Program-made: the position numbers and the translations under genes | The notes under the pieces: generated by a model | What the model saw: the letters and a program-made list of their open reading frames with translations, nothing else | Database searches by the model: none | Told to the model about the DNA's origin: nothing | Shown: piece after piece, positions 6,702-14,622 of the stretch | How positions within the stretch are numbered: the stretch's first letter is position 1 | Layout: the number at the start of each line of letters is the position of its first letter | NCBI GenBank assembly: GCA_040081265.1 | Contig: JBEBGV010000010.1 | Location: 29,136 to 93,135 of the forward strand | DNA length: 64,000 bases | Direction of reading: 5' to 3' | Origin: JBEBGV01 sp040081265 | Lineage (GTDB): Bacteria > Acidobacteriota > Vicinamibacteria > Vicinamibacterales > UBA2999

Positions 6702-7711
6702 AGTCGCGTGTCCCTCCCGGGAGCAGTGAGTCCGAAATACTCGTAAGCGCGAGCCGTCGCCACGCGTCCGCGCGGCGTGCGATCCAGAAAGCCGGCCTGG
6801 ATCAGAAACGGCTCGTACATGTCCTCGATGGCGTCGCGTTCTTCATGAATCGCCGCCGCAATACTGTTGACGCCCACCGGGCCGCCACCGAACTTGTCGA
6901 TGATCGTCCTGAGCAGCTTGCGGTCTACCTCGTCGAAACCGCGATCGTCGACCTCGAGCAGCGTCAACGCCGCCTTCGCCACCTCAACGGTGATCCGGCC
7001 GTCGGCCCGCACCTGCGCGTAGTCGCGCACGCGCCGCAGCAGGCGGTTGGCAATGCGCGGTGTGCCGCGCGACCGGCGCGCAATTTCCTGCGCCGCCGCA
7101 TCGTCAGTGCTCACGTCCAGGATACGCGCGGAACGACGCACGATCTCGGTGATGTCTCCATCGGTGTAGAAGTCGAGCCGATGGACGATGCCGAAACGGG
7201 CACGGAGCGGGGCGGTGAGCAACCCGGCGCGTGTCGTCGCGCCGATGAGCGTGAACTTCTGCAGCGGCACCTTGACCGACCGGGCACTCGGACCCTGGCC
7301 GATAACGATGTCGAGCTCGTAGTCTTCCATCGCCGGATACAGGATCTCTTCGATGGCCGGAGCCATGCGGTGGATCTCGTCGATGAAGAGCACCTCGTGC
7401 GCCTGCAGGTTGGTCAGCATCGCCGCCAGGTCGCCGGCCTTCTCGATCACCGGACCGGCGGTGGCACGCACCGACACGCCCATCTCGTTGCCAATCACGT
7501 AGGCGAGCGTCGTCTTCCCGAGCCCGGGTGGCCCGTACAACAGGACGTGGTCGAGGGCTTCGTGGCGCCCGCGAGCCGCGGCAATCGAGACTTCGAGGTT
7601 CTGACGGATCGTGTCCTGGCCGATGTAGTCGTCGATGGCGCGAGGACGGAGTCCCGCCTCATACTGCGCATCGTCTTCTGCGCGTCCCGGGGTAACGACT
7701 CGGTCGGACAT
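6695..7711 (-). CDS. ruvB: Holliday junction branch migration helicase RuvB
   Basis: RuvB is the AAA+ motor that drives Holliday junction branch migration with RuvA and presents junctions to RuvC. The start MSDRVVTPG (ATG at 7711) is chosen because upstream codons come from a microsatellite. Walker A is GPPGLGKTTLA, Walker B LFIDEIHRM, sensor 1 IGATTRAG, and the arginine-finger region follows (LRARFGIVHRLDFY); the winged helix domain near the end contains RKLLRTIIDKFGGGPVGVNSIAAAI and FLIQAGFLDRTPRGRVAT. Length 338 residues is normal. It is the fourth gene of yebC-ruvC-ruvA-ruvB and overlaps fabH. Confidence 0.97.
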   Translation of the reverse strand: MSDRVVTPGRAEDDAQYEAGLRPRAIDDYIGQDTIRQNLEVSIAAARGRHEALDHVLLYGPPGLGKTTLAYVIGNEMGVSVRATAGPVIEKAGDLAAMLTNLQAHEVLFIDEIHRMAPAIEEILYPAMEDYELDIVIGQGPSARSVKVPLQKFTLIGATTRAGLLTAPLRARFGIVHRLDFYTDGDITEIVRRSARILDVSTDDAAAQEIARRSRGTPRIANRLLRRVRDYAQVRADGRITVEVAKAALTLLEVDDRGFDEVDRKLLRTIIDKFGGGPVGVNSIAAAIHEERDAIEDMYEPFLIQAGFLDRTPRGRVATARAYEYFGLTAPGRDTRLW

Positions 7712-7714
7712 TGG

Positions 7715-7806
7715 TGACAGTGACAGTGGGTAGTGGGTAGTGGGTAGTGGGTGGGGAGGAACTGTTCCTGCCCACCACTCACTACTCACAACCCACTACG
7801 CCCAGC
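7715..7806. repeat. GTAGTGGGT microsatellite forming a stem-loop between ruvA and ruvB
   Basis: Four GTAGTGGGT-like units on the left (GTGGGTAGTGGGTAG) face CCCACCACTCACTACTCAC on the right around GGAGGAACTGTTCCT. The two halves form an imperfect hairpin of about 33 bp per arm in the ruvA-ruvB gap. The ruvB ribosome binding region is inside this repeat. Confidence 0.8.
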
Positions 7807-7809
7807 CCA

Positions 7810-8415
7810 TTATCCCCTCATCAGCTCGCGCAGCGCCCCGCGGAGCGCGTGCTCGAACGACGGGGCCTCGCCGTGGGAGGCCAGCACCGCATCGATCGCC
7901 TTCTCGGCGAGCGGCCGATGATAGCCCAGGTTCTGCAGCGCCGAGAGCAGGTCGGCCCGCAGCCGATCGGCGGGCGGAGCCTCGACCGCCTCCTCGAGCG
8001 TGGGCACGATCAGCGCGCCCAGCTTGTCCTTGAGTTCGAGCACGATGCGCTCGGCAGTCTTGCGGCCAATGCCGGGGACCCGCGTGAGCCTGGCAACGTC
8101 GGCACGCTGCACCGCAACCACCAGTTCGCGTGGCTCGATGCCCGAGAGCACCGAGATGCCAAGCTTGGGGCCGATGCCGCTGATGCTGATCAGGTGCTCG
8201 AACACCTGCTGTTCGAGCTCGGTGAGGAAGGCGTAGAGCTGCAGCGCGTCCTCGCGCACATGGGTGTGAACCCGGAGCGCCACCTCGCTGCCCTGCTCCC
8301 CCACCTCGTAGTAGGTCGAGAGCGGCACGTGCACGTCGTAGCCGACGCCCTGCACGTCCACGACGACCTTGCCCGGGCTCTTGGCCAGGACGCGGCCCCT
8401 GAGATACGCAATCAT
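7810..8415 (-). CDS. ruvA: Holliday junction branch migration protein RuvA
   Basis: RuvA tetramers bind the four-way junction and load RuvB rings. The frame from ATG 8415 (MIAYLRGRV) gives 201 residues: an OB-fold N-terminal domain (GKVVVDVQGVGYDVHVPLSTY), two helix-hairpin-helix motifs (ISGIGPKLGISVLSGI and VPGIGRKTAERIVLEL) and a short C-terminal RuvB-binding domain (LLSALQNLGYHRPLAEKAIDAVL) after a flexible linker. Nineteen bases separate it from the ruvC stop. Confidence 0.97.
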   Translation of the reverse strand: MIAYLRGRVLAKSPGKVVVDVQGVGYDVHVPLSTYYEVGEQGSEVALRVHTHVREDALQLYAFLTELEQQVFEHLISISGIGPKLGISVLSGIEPRELVVAVQRADVARLTRVPGIGRKTAERIVLELKDKLGALIVPTLEEAVEAPPADRLRADLLSALQNLGYHRPLAEKAIDAVLASHGEAPSFEHALRGALRELMRG

Positions 8416-8434
8416 CCGTATTGAACGAGGGACA

Positions 8435-9001
8435 TTACTGAGGCCGGTAGTCGCGCCAGCTGCGCACCTGCGCCACCTTGCGGCCCGCTGACGGGCCAGA
8501 GTCGGCGACGATGCTCTGCGCCAGCGCGGCAGGGGCCATCGAGTGCACGTGACAGATGGCCACGGCCAGCGCGTCGGCGGCATCATGCGGCGACGGCACC
8601 TCCTGAAGTCCCAGGAGGAGTTTGATCATCTGCTGAACCTGCCGCTTGTCGGCGCGACCGTAGCCGACGACGGCAAGCTTGATCTCGGCCGGCGTGTACT
8701 CGGCGATGGGACAGCCGGCATCGATGGCGGCGAGCATGGCGACGCCGCGCGCGTGCCCCAGCTTGAGGGCACTGCGCACATTCACCGCATGGAAGAGGTT
8801 CTCGACCGCGACGCAGTCGGGACGATGAGCCGCGAGCAGGGTTCCCAGCTCGCGATGGATCCGGGAGAGCCGTTCGGGAAACGAATCACTGGCTTTCGCG
8901 GTGACTGCCCCGCACGCGATCAGGTGGTGTCGGCGACCGTCCGTCTCGACGCAGCCGTAGCCGGTGCGCTCGGAGCCGGGATCGATGCCGAAAACTCTCA
9001 C
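8435..9001 (-). CDS. ruvC: Crossover junction endodeoxyribonuclease RuvC
   Basis: RuvC resolves Holliday junctions by symmetric cuts. The RNase H-like active site can be seen: first Asp in VFGIDPGSERTG, Glu in VAVENLF, and the last acidic pair in SPHDAADALAVA. The start is a GTG at 9001 that overlaps the TGA of yebC (GTGA), giving 188 residues beginning RVFGIDPG after the initiator; this is the family length and coupling pattern. Confidence 0.96.
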   Translation of the reverse strand: MRVFGIDPGSERTGYGCVETDGRRHHLIACGAVTAKASDSFPERLSRIHRELGTLLAAHRPDCVAVENLFHAVNVRSALKLGHARGVAMLAAIDAGCPIAEYTPAEIKLAVVGYGRADKRQVQQMIKLLLGLQEVPSPHDAADALAVAICHVHSMAPAALAQSIVADSGPSAGRKVAQVRSWRDYRPQ

Positions 9002-9747
9002 GCGAGAGAGGCCTCGATCTCCTTCTCTTCGATGTCGAAGTTGGCCCACACGTTCTGCACATCGTCGTGGTCGTCGAGGGCTTCCATCAGCTTCATCATC
9101 TGAGAGGCGTCCTTGCCCGTCAGCTTGACGTAGTTCTGAGGAATCATCGCGACTGCCGCGCTGGCCGGTTCGATGCCGAGTGCCTTGACGGCATCGCGCA
9201 CGGCCTCGAAGCTCTCGGGCGGGCAGACGATCTCATAGCCGTTCTCATCGTCGGTCATGTCGTCGGCGCCGGCATCGAGGGCCGCGGCAAGGAGCTTCTC
9301 CTCGTCGACCTTGGCGCGTTCGACCATCACCTGCCCCTTGCGGGTGAACATCCACGCCACGCTGTTCTCGGCGGCAAGGTTGCCGTTGAGTTTGCCCAGC
9401 AGGAAGCGGACTTCGCCGACCGTGCGGTTCTTGTTGTCGGTCAGCGTCTGGATGAGGATCGCGGTTCCCCCGGGGCCGTAGGCCTCGTAGAGGATCTCTT
9501 CGTACGAGACGCCGGGTTCTTCACCGGTGCCTCGACGGATTGCGCGTTCGATGTTCTCGCGCGGCATGTTGTTGGCCTTGGCTTCGGCCACAATCGTGCG
9601 CAGGCGCGGGTTCATGTCGACGTCGCCACCGCCACCGCGGGCGGCAACCGTCAGTTCCTTGATGAGGCGGGTAAAGATCTTCCCCCGCTTGGCGTCAGCG
9701 GCGCCCTTCTTGTGCTTGATGGTGTGCCACTTGGAATGGCCAGACAT
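8998..9747 (-). CDS. yebC: YebC/PmpR family protein (TACO1-like)
   Basis: This is a 249-residue member of the YebC family, described both as DNA-binding transcriptional regulators and as factors helping ribosomes through difficult (polyproline) sequences. The diagnostic N-terminus MSGHSKWHTIKHKKGAADAK is present, followed by RGKIFTRLIKEL, NMPRENIERAIRRGTGE and YEAYGPGGTAILI. It is the first gene of the yebC-ruvC-ruvA-ruvB cluster, a widespread order; its stop overlaps the ruvC start. About 75 bases with a microsatellite separate it from the upstream methyltransferase gene, so a promoter for the cluster may lie between 9748 and 9822. Confidence 0.95.
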   Translation of the reverse strand: MSGHSKWHTIKHKKGAADAKRGKIFTRLIKELTVAARGGGGDVDMNPRLRTIVAEAKANNMPRENIERAIRRGTGEEPGVSYEEILYEAYGPGGTAILIQTLTDNKNRTVGEVRFLLGKLNGNLAAENSVAWMFTRKGQVMVERAKVDEEKLLAAALDAGADDMTDDENGYEIVCPPESFEAVRDAVKALGIEPASAAVAMIPQNYVKLTGKDASQMMKLMEALDDHDDVQNVWANFDIEEKEIEASLA

Positions 9748-9790
9748 GCAGGAAACTCCAGTAAATTCGGGGAACGAGACGTGGATTCTA

Positions 9791-9825
9791 TCAGTTGCCA
9801 GTTGCTGGTTGCTAGTTGCTGGTTA
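9791..9825. repeat. GTTGCTAGTTGCTGG microsatellite
   Basis: A short run of AGTTGCCAGTTGCTGGTTGCTAG at the 3' end of the methyltransferase gene; the gene's stop codon lies at its edge. Same family as the array inside queA. Confidence 0.8.
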
Positions 9826-10635
9826 GCGCTTGCGCGCTAACACCACCCAGACTTCGGCCCGCGGGTCCCAGGGTCCGCCCCGGTAGTCGCCCAGCAGGGC
9901 CGAGACTTCGAACCCGGCCTTCTCGAGGCGCCGGGAAATCTGGGGAACGGACAAGGTCCTGAACGTCAGGGCAAATTTGTGGGTCCGGCTGGTGCGGCCG
10001 TGTCGCTCGGTGAACGCCTGGTCAAAGATGGTCAGCCTTTTCTTCGGGTCCTGTCGGACGGTCTCGACGAGGGTGACGTGGGCGCCCCCCTTGCGGCCCC
10101 GCCAACCTTTCAGGCTGACGCGCTTGCGATATTCCTCCCACGACGGCAGGTCGGCCACCAGTTCGAGACCGAACGTGCCCTTCGGGGCGAGCACCCGGTG
10201 AACCGCCTTCAGCGTCTCGGCGAGGTCGCGTTCGCGCAGGAGCGACTGAAGGATGCCGTACGGTGCCAGCACGGCGGCAAAACCTGGCTTGCTGCGAAAC
10301 GGGAGCGTTCGAATGTCGCCGCGGACCAGCCGCACGTTCTTTCCCAGCCCGCCACGCTTCACGCGCCGACGCGCGTGTTCGAGCATCGCTTCTGAGCGAT
10401 CGATGCCGACCAGCCGGACACCGGCACGGCCCAGCGGCAGCGCAATGCGACCGGTGCCGCAGCCCAGCTCCAGTACGCGTCCGCCGGCCTGCATCGCGAC
10501 GGTCTTCCAGAACGCCACGTCGCGCCGACCGAACGTTCGCGCGTTCTCCCAGTCGTAGAAAGGGGCGTAGTCGTCCCAGCCCTCATGGCCTTGCTTCGAG
10601 TGAGTGGTGGGTGGTGAGTGGTGAGTACGTTTCAC
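9823..10635 (-). CDS. Class I SAM-dependent methyltransferase
   Basis: A 270-residue methyltransferase with the usual Rossmann motifs: VLELGCGTGRIALPLG (SAM binding), VGIDRSEAMLEHA, VRGDIRTLPF and VLAPKGTFGLEL. It begins with the YAPFYDWENARTFGRRD segment typical of small-molecule methyltransferases. Substrate unknown. The frame opens with a GTG (10635) that overlaps the stop of the upstream methyltransferase gene, and its first 15 or so residues (KRTHHSPPTTHSKQG) are read from a TGAGTGGTGGGTGG microsatellite, so either the N-terminus grew by repeat expansion or translation begins downstream. The pair of methyltransferases is probably co-transcribed. Confidence 0.82.
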   Translation of the reverse strand: MKRTHHSPPTTHSKQGHEGWDDYAPFYDWENARTFGRRDVAFWKTVAMQAGGRVLELGCGTGRIALPLGRAGVRLVGIDRSEAMLEHARRRVKRGGLGKNVRLVRGDIRTLPFRSKPGFAAVLAPYGILQSLLRERDLAETLKAVHRVLAPKGTFGLELVADLPSWEEYRKRVSLKGWRGRKGGAHVTLVETVRQDPKKRLTIFDQAFTERHGRTSRTHKFALTFRTLSVPQISRRLEKAGFEVSALLGDYRGGPWDPRAEVWVVLARKR

Positions 10636-11468
10636 GCGCGCTGGCCTACGGTGGCGAAGAGCATCGTGTTCTGGATCTCGACAAATGCGGGGCCGGCCTT
10701 GCGCGCCTCGTCGGCATAGGTGTCGAGCGCTGCAAGTGACTGCCGGCCGAGATCACGCGTGTGATCGGAGGTTGCCGACTCGATGGCGCGCTGCTGACTC
10801 TGGCGGCGCTCCACCCACAGGCTCTCGTCGGCCACGCCGACCTGTGTGAGCGACACCGGAAAGAGCCGCACGTCGATGGTCTCGATGCCATGCGCCGCGA
10901 AGAGCGATCCCACGAGTGGACCGATACCCATCGCCAGCTCACCGCCGCGCTCGGCGATGGTGGCATCGAAGAACCGCGTCGCCGCCAGAAACGCCGCCTG
11001 CCCGCTCGGCAAGGCGCTGTAGGTGTAGCGGGCCAGATTGTCTGGCTCGACGATGAGGAGGCGTCCGCCGGGACGCACCACCCGGGCCAGCTCGCGAATC
11101 GCCGTGTGGACTTCCTGCACCAGTTGCAGCACCGCGACGCAGAACACCGAGTCGAAGCTCGACTCGCGGAAGGGCAGCCGACACGTGTCGCCCACGGCAA
11201 GTGAGGCGCGGATGTTGTGCGACTCGACGCTGTGCTTGGCCTCGAGCACGTGATCGAAGCGGAGATCGATGCCACAGAGTCGCATCTGCGAGATGTGCAG
11301 CCGGCCGATCGCCACCTCGGCCACGCCCCGCCGGCATCCGACGTCGAGCACGCGGTTACCCGGACGCAGCCGTAGCGTCTCCTCCAGGAAGGCGGTGAAC
11401 TCGTCGTTCCACCACTCCTCGCGCAGGTGCTTCAGCGTAGGCGCGGTCAGCGCGTCAGTTGGGTGCAT
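10632..11468 (-). CDS. Class I SAM-dependent methyltransferase
   Basis: This 278-residue methyltransferase has motif I at VLDVGCRRGVAEVAIG, an acidic motif II (CGIDLRFDHVLEAK), GDTCRLPFRESSFDSVFCVAVLQLV and the RVVRPGGRLLIVEPD strand. The central GCRRG in place of GCGTG is a mild variation. The organisation is that of UbiE/COQ5-like small-molecule methyltransferases, but there is nothing that identifies the substrate. ATG at 11468; the stop overlaps the next methyltransferase start by four bases, so they form an operon. Two inverted palindromic repeats lie just upstream. Confidence 0.8.
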   Translation of the reverse strand: MHPTDALTAPTLKHLREEWWNDEFTAFLEETLRLRPGNRVLDVGCRRGVAEVAIGRLHISQMRLCGIDLRFDHVLEAKHSVESHNIRASLAVGDTCRLPFRESSFDSVFCVAVLQLVQEVHTAIRELARVVRPGGRLLIVEPDNLARYTYSALPSGQAAFLAATRFFDATIAERGGELAMGIGPLVGSLFAAHGIETIDVRLFPVSLTQVGVADESLWVERRQSQQRAIESATSDHTRDLGRQSLAALDTYADEARKAGPAFVEIQNTMLFATVGQRA

Positions 11469-11470
11469 AG

Positions 11471-11560
11471 GGTCTACGCCGGGTCCTTCGGACCCGGCCT
11501 ACGTACGATGGGTGTATCCGGCGTGACGTACGTAGGGCGGGTCCGCAGGACCCGCCGCTC
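11471..11560. repeat. Inverted pair of GGTCC/GGACC hairpin repeats with CCTACGTACG tails
   Basis: A first copy (GGGTCCTTCGGACCCGGCCT then ACGTACG) and a second in opposite orientation (CGTACGTAGGGCGGGTCCGC then AGGACCCGCC) frame a 20-base spacer. Paired, opposite copies of this element also occur at 15405, 17400 and 61120, always between genes and never elsewhere explained. Confidence 0.88.
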
Positions 11561-11568
11561 ATGCCGCG

Positions 11569-12297
11569 TCAATCCGACACCGCCAACTCGCCGGGCACGA
11601 TTGGTCGTGTGCGCGGCAGGACTCCCCGGCGCGACAGGTGACCCACAAAGGCGAGCACGCCGAGAAACACGAGGAGCTTCACCGCGTCGGCCACGCGCGA
11701 CACCGGCAGCACCTTCCAGAGCAGCCAGAGGATCGGCTGCGCGATCGCGACAGCCCACACCGAGCCATAGAAATAGCGCCGCTCGTGCCCCTCGCCCTGC
11801 GTGGACGGCTTCACCCGCGGCAGCTTCCCCATCGCCCCGAGCAGCCACACGGTGCCGGCAATCGGGAAGTAGGCCAGGTCGTACATCTGCCGGAGCTGCC
11901 AGGCGCCGGTCAGCATGGCCCAGGTGAGGCCGGCGATGTTCAGCGTGGCAAACGCCACGACCTCGCCCCACGCAGTCGTGTAGCAGACGCGCCTGTAGAG
12001 CGGGTTGGGCCGATCCTCGGTGAACCGGATGATGTAGGGCGCCGCTTCGCAGCCGGGCAGGCGACCGCGGAGCCCGGCAATCGCCGTCCCGACGAGCACG
12101 ACGCCCAGCCAGATGGACAGCGATCGATTGAAGCCGGTTTCAAACAGCTGAAACGTCAGCGGTCCAGGCGCGATGAAGAACACGAAGATCCAGATCGGCC
12201 AGTGGTTGAACCGGTAATGAAGCTTGTTCCGGTGACGAATCTTCCGGTCGGTGTCGAGTTCGATGTAGCGCGCGTCTGTCTGAATTCGGTCGAGCAT
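11569..12297 (-). CDS. Hypothetical multi-pass membrane protein
   Basis: I do not recognise a family. The 242-residue product has about six hydrophobic segments: IWIFVFFIAPGPLTFQLF, LSIWLGVVLVGTAIAGL, VVAFATLNIAGLTWAML, LAYFPIAGTVWLLGAM, VWAVAIAQPILWLLW and LLVFLGVLAFVGHL, with a hydrophilic His/Arg-rich N-terminus and a cytoplasmic GEGHERRYFYG loop. The start is ATG 12297. It precedes an ABC transporter cluster on the same strand with only eight bases to the ATPase stop, yet it lies downstream in transcription order, so it may be co-transcribed with the transporter. Confidence 0.7.
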   Translation of the reverse strand: MLDRIQTDARYIELDTDRKIRHRNKLHYRFNHWPIWIFVFFIAPGPLTFQLFETGFNRSLSIWLGVVLVGTAIAGLRGRLPGCEAAPYIIRFTEDRPNPLYRRVCYTTAWGEVVAFATLNIAGLTWAMLTGAWQLRQMYDLAYFPIAGTVWLLGAMGKLPRVKPSTQGEGHERRYFYGSVWAVAIAQPILWLLWKVLPVSRVADAVKLLVFLGVLAFVGHLSRRGVLPRTRPIVPGELAVSD

Positions 12298-12305
12298 GCG
12301 TCCGG

Positions 12306-12998
12306 TCAGAATACCTCAGCCACCCCGCCGTCCCGCACCAGCCGACCGGATTCGAGCACGATCACACGCCCGGCGAGCGCCCGCACGAAGTCCACATCGT
12401 GGGTGGCCACGACCAGCGTGCGCCCCTGCCCGGCCAGTTGGCGCAGTGTCTCGGCCAGCTCGCCCCTGCGCTCTGGGTCGAGCGAGGCGGTCGGCTCGTC
12501 CATCAGCAGCAGCGGCGGATCCATCGCCAGCGCCCGCGCGATGGCCACTCGTTGTGCCTCGCCGCCAGAGAGCTCGTGCGGGAACGCATCGGCTCGATGC
12601 CCGACGCCAAGATGCGCGAGCAGGTCCTGCGCGCGTCGCTCGGCATCGGCACGCGACACCCGCGACACGTGCACCGGCGCCAGCCACACGTTCTCGAGCG
12701 CCCGCTTGTGCGCAAACAGGTGGTGAAACTGAAAGACGACACCCACGCGTCGATGCAGGTCGCGCAGCGCCATGCCGCGCGGGACCGCACCCGGTGCGAG
12801 CGTCATGCCGTCGATCTCGACGGTGCCGGCGGCGATCGGGTCGAGTCCCGCGATTGCACGCAGCACGGTGGACTTCCCGGCGCCAGACGGTCCCATCACC
12901 GCCACGATGTCGCCGCGATCGACCGAGAAGGAGACGTCGCGCACGATCGAGCGATCGCCACGGGCGATCGTCAGTCCCCGCGATGTGAGGAGGCTCAT
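12306..12998 (-). CDS. Polar amino acid ABC transporter ATP-binding protein
   Basis: This 230-residue ATPase energises uptake through the adjoining permease. It has Walker A GPSGAGKST, the Q-loop VVFQFHHLF, signature LSGGEAQRVAIARAL, Walker B LLLMDEPTASLDP and the switch His in VATHDVDF. It is of the GlnQ/HisP type by length and motif spacing. The ATG (12998) overlaps the TGA of the permease gene by four bases, so translation is coupled. Confidence 0.93.
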   Translation of the reverse strand: MSLLTSRGLTIARGDRSIVRDVSFSVDRGDIVAVMGPSGAGKSTVLRAIAGLDPIAAGTVEIDGMTLAPGAVPRGMALRDLHRRVGVVFQFHHLFAHKRALENVWLAPVHVSRVSRADAERRAQDLLAHLGVGHRADAFPHELSGGEAQRVAIARALAMDPPLLLMDEPTASLDPERRGELAETLRQLAGQGRTLVVATHDVDFVRALAGRVIVLESGRLVRDGGVAEVF

Positions 12999-14533
12999 CC
13001 GCGCTGCCACCCTCGCTCGAGACGCCGCGCCAGGTGCGCGAGCGGCAGCGACATCACCAGATACATCGCGGCGCACAGCACACCGGGCAGCACCCAGCTG
13101 CCGATGTTCGACGCAAAGATCGAGGTCTGCTTGGTCAGCTCGACGACGGTGATGACCGAGACGAGGGAGCTGTCCTTCAGCAGTGCCACGAAGTCGTTGG
13201 TCATCGGCGCGAGCGCCAGCCGGAACGCCTGGGGGGCGCGAATGTGCAGCAGCGTCTGCCTGGACGTGAGACCAAGCGTGCGCGCCGCCTCGAGTTGCCC
13301 GCGCGGCACCGCCTCGAGCGCGCTGCGGTAGATCTCGCTCTCGTAGGCGGCGTAGTTGAGGCCCAGGCCGATCAGCGCCGCGATGAACGCGGGCAGCTGG
13401 ATGAACGCCGCCAGGCCGAAGTAGATGACGAAGAGCTGCAGCAGGAGCGGTGTCCCGCGCACGACCTCCACGTAGGTCGTCAGGACGAGGCGCACCGGAC
13501 GGCCGCCATAGATGCGTCCTGTCGCCAGCAGCACCCCGCCGCCGACCGCCAGCACCATCGCCGCGCACGACAGGATGAGCGTCGTCAGGGCCGCTCGAAA
13601 CAGCGACGGGAGATAGAGGCGCGTGAGCGCCCAGGCGTCTGCCGGTTCTGCGGCCTGGGTCGTCGTCAGGCTGGTGGGCGGAATCTGCTCCCCGGCCAGC
13701 ACTCGGGCATAGAGGCGAGGCTGGTCGTCGTTCCACAGGTTCCAGCGCCTGAAGATCGCCTCGAGGCGGCCGTCGGTCATGGCCTCTTTCAGCAGCATGT
13801 CGATGCGGTCGCGCAGCGGCGCGCTTTGGGACGCGAGCACGCCCACGTAGTGACCCACGGCGACCGCCTCGGGCTGCGAGACGAGGCCGGCATTGCGACG
13901 TGTGCCGCGTTCGGCGAGCACCTGATCCAGGATCACGCCGTCCACGCGGCCCAGCACCAGGTCGCTGTACGGGTGCACATCGTCTTCATAGATCACCGGC
14001 TCGATGCCCCAGGTGGCCTGTGCGGAGGCAAGCAGGTCGGCGGCGAGCGTCGCGCCGAGCGTGGCGACGCGGCGGCCGCGGAGGTCGGCGAGCGTGCGGA
14101 AGCGGTCGCGGTCGCCCTCGCGAACGGTGAGGATCTCGCGGAACTCGTAGTAAGGAACAGTGAGGGCGAGGCGCGAGCGTCTGGCGAGGCTGTCTTCGAT
14201 CCCGCCGAGGGCGATTTCAACGTCGCCGCGAGCGACTGACGCGTCGAGCGTGGTGAAGCCGGTCTGCACGAAGCGCGGCGCGCGGCCCAGCCCGCGTGCG
14301 AGCAAGGCCGCCACGTCCACGTCGAAGCCCTCGACGCGCGTCGGGTCGCGTGGGTCGGCCTCGACAAAGGGCGCGCCTCCTTCAGCGTCGCCACCCCAAC
14401 GGAACTCCTGGGCCTGCGCGTGGACGGTACGGGCTTGTCCGCCGTAGCCCTGGCGAAGGTGGAACCCGCCGAACACGACGAGCCCGAGCACAAACACGAG
14501 AAACCGGTGTCGCGACGGCCGCACAGGGTGCAT
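12995..14533 (-). CDS. Polar amino acid ABC transporter, fused substrate-binding and permease protein
   Basis: The 512-residue product has a signal peptide, a periplasmic type-3 solute-binding domain (about residues 45-285, with VEGFDVDVAALLARGLGR, DVEIALGGIEDSLARR and VATLGATLAADLL), then a HisM/GlnP-type permease domain (about 300-510) with the EAA loop LEAARTLGLTSRQTLLHIRAP. Such binding-permease fusions are known, and they keep the captured substrate next to the channel. The substrate is probably a polar amino acid. Notable: within the signal peptide, residues 26-33 spell LRQGYGGQ, encoded by a dispersed repeat (14437-14460) that also occurs at 15418-15448, so the leader has been lengthened by a repeat insertion. 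The start is ATG 14533. Confidence 0.9.
   Translation of the reverse strand: MHPVRPSRHRFLVFVLGLVVFGGFHLRQGYGGQARTVHAQAQEFRWGGDAEGGAPFVEADPRDPTRVEGFDVDVAALLARGLGRAPRFVQTGFTTLDASVARGDVEIALGGIEDSLARRSRLALTVPYYEFREILTVREGDRDRFRTLADLRGRRVATLGATLAADLLASAQATWGIEPVIYEDDVHPYSDLVLGRVDGVILDQVLAERGTRRNAGLVSQPEAVAVGHYVGVLASQSAPLRDRIDMLLKEAMTDGRLEAIFRRWNLWNDDQPRLYARVLAGEQIPPTSLTTTQAAEPADAWALTRLYLPSLFRAALTTLILSCAAMVLAVGGGVLLATGRIYGGRPVRLVLTTYVEVVRGTPLLLQLFVIYFGLAAFIQLPAFIAALIGLGLNYAAYESEIYRSALEAVPRGQLEAARTLGLTSRQTLLHIRAPQAFRLALAPMTNDFVALLKDSSLVSVITVVELTKQTSIFASNIGSWVLPGVLCAAMYLVMSLPLAHLARRLERGWQRG
14437..14460 (-). repeat. LRQGYGGQ-encoding dispersed repeat inside a signal peptide
   Basis: On the minus strand the element reads CTTCGCCAGGGCTACGGCGG followed by ACAAG. 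A second copy lies at 15418-15448 in an intergenic region. Its translation lies between the hydrophobic core and the cleavage region of the ABC transporter leader. Confidence 0.85.
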
Positions 14534-14605
14534 TGTACGTAGGGCAGGTTAAATGGGGTCAGACCCCATTTACCCCATTTGGTTCGGGAGGGGTCTGACC
14601 CCGTC
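14534..14605. repeat. GGGGTCTGACCCC palindromes between divergent genes
   Basis: Just upstream of the ABC transporter start is a degenerate TACGTAGGGC end, then a perfect palindrome AAATGGGGTC/AGACCCCATTT (14551-14571) and a second palindrome GGGGTCTGACCCC (14590-14602). They occupy the whole region between the divergently transcribed transporter and methyltransferase genes, so any promoters must overlap them. Confidence 0.9.
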
Positions 14606-14622
14606 CCCCGACGTGGACACTT

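Noticed and set aside
7495..7789. Upstream in-frame extension of ruvB (SSEWWAGTVPPHPLPTTHY)
   Set aside because: The extension is translated microsatellite and is absent from RuvB proteins; the ATG at 7711 fits the family.
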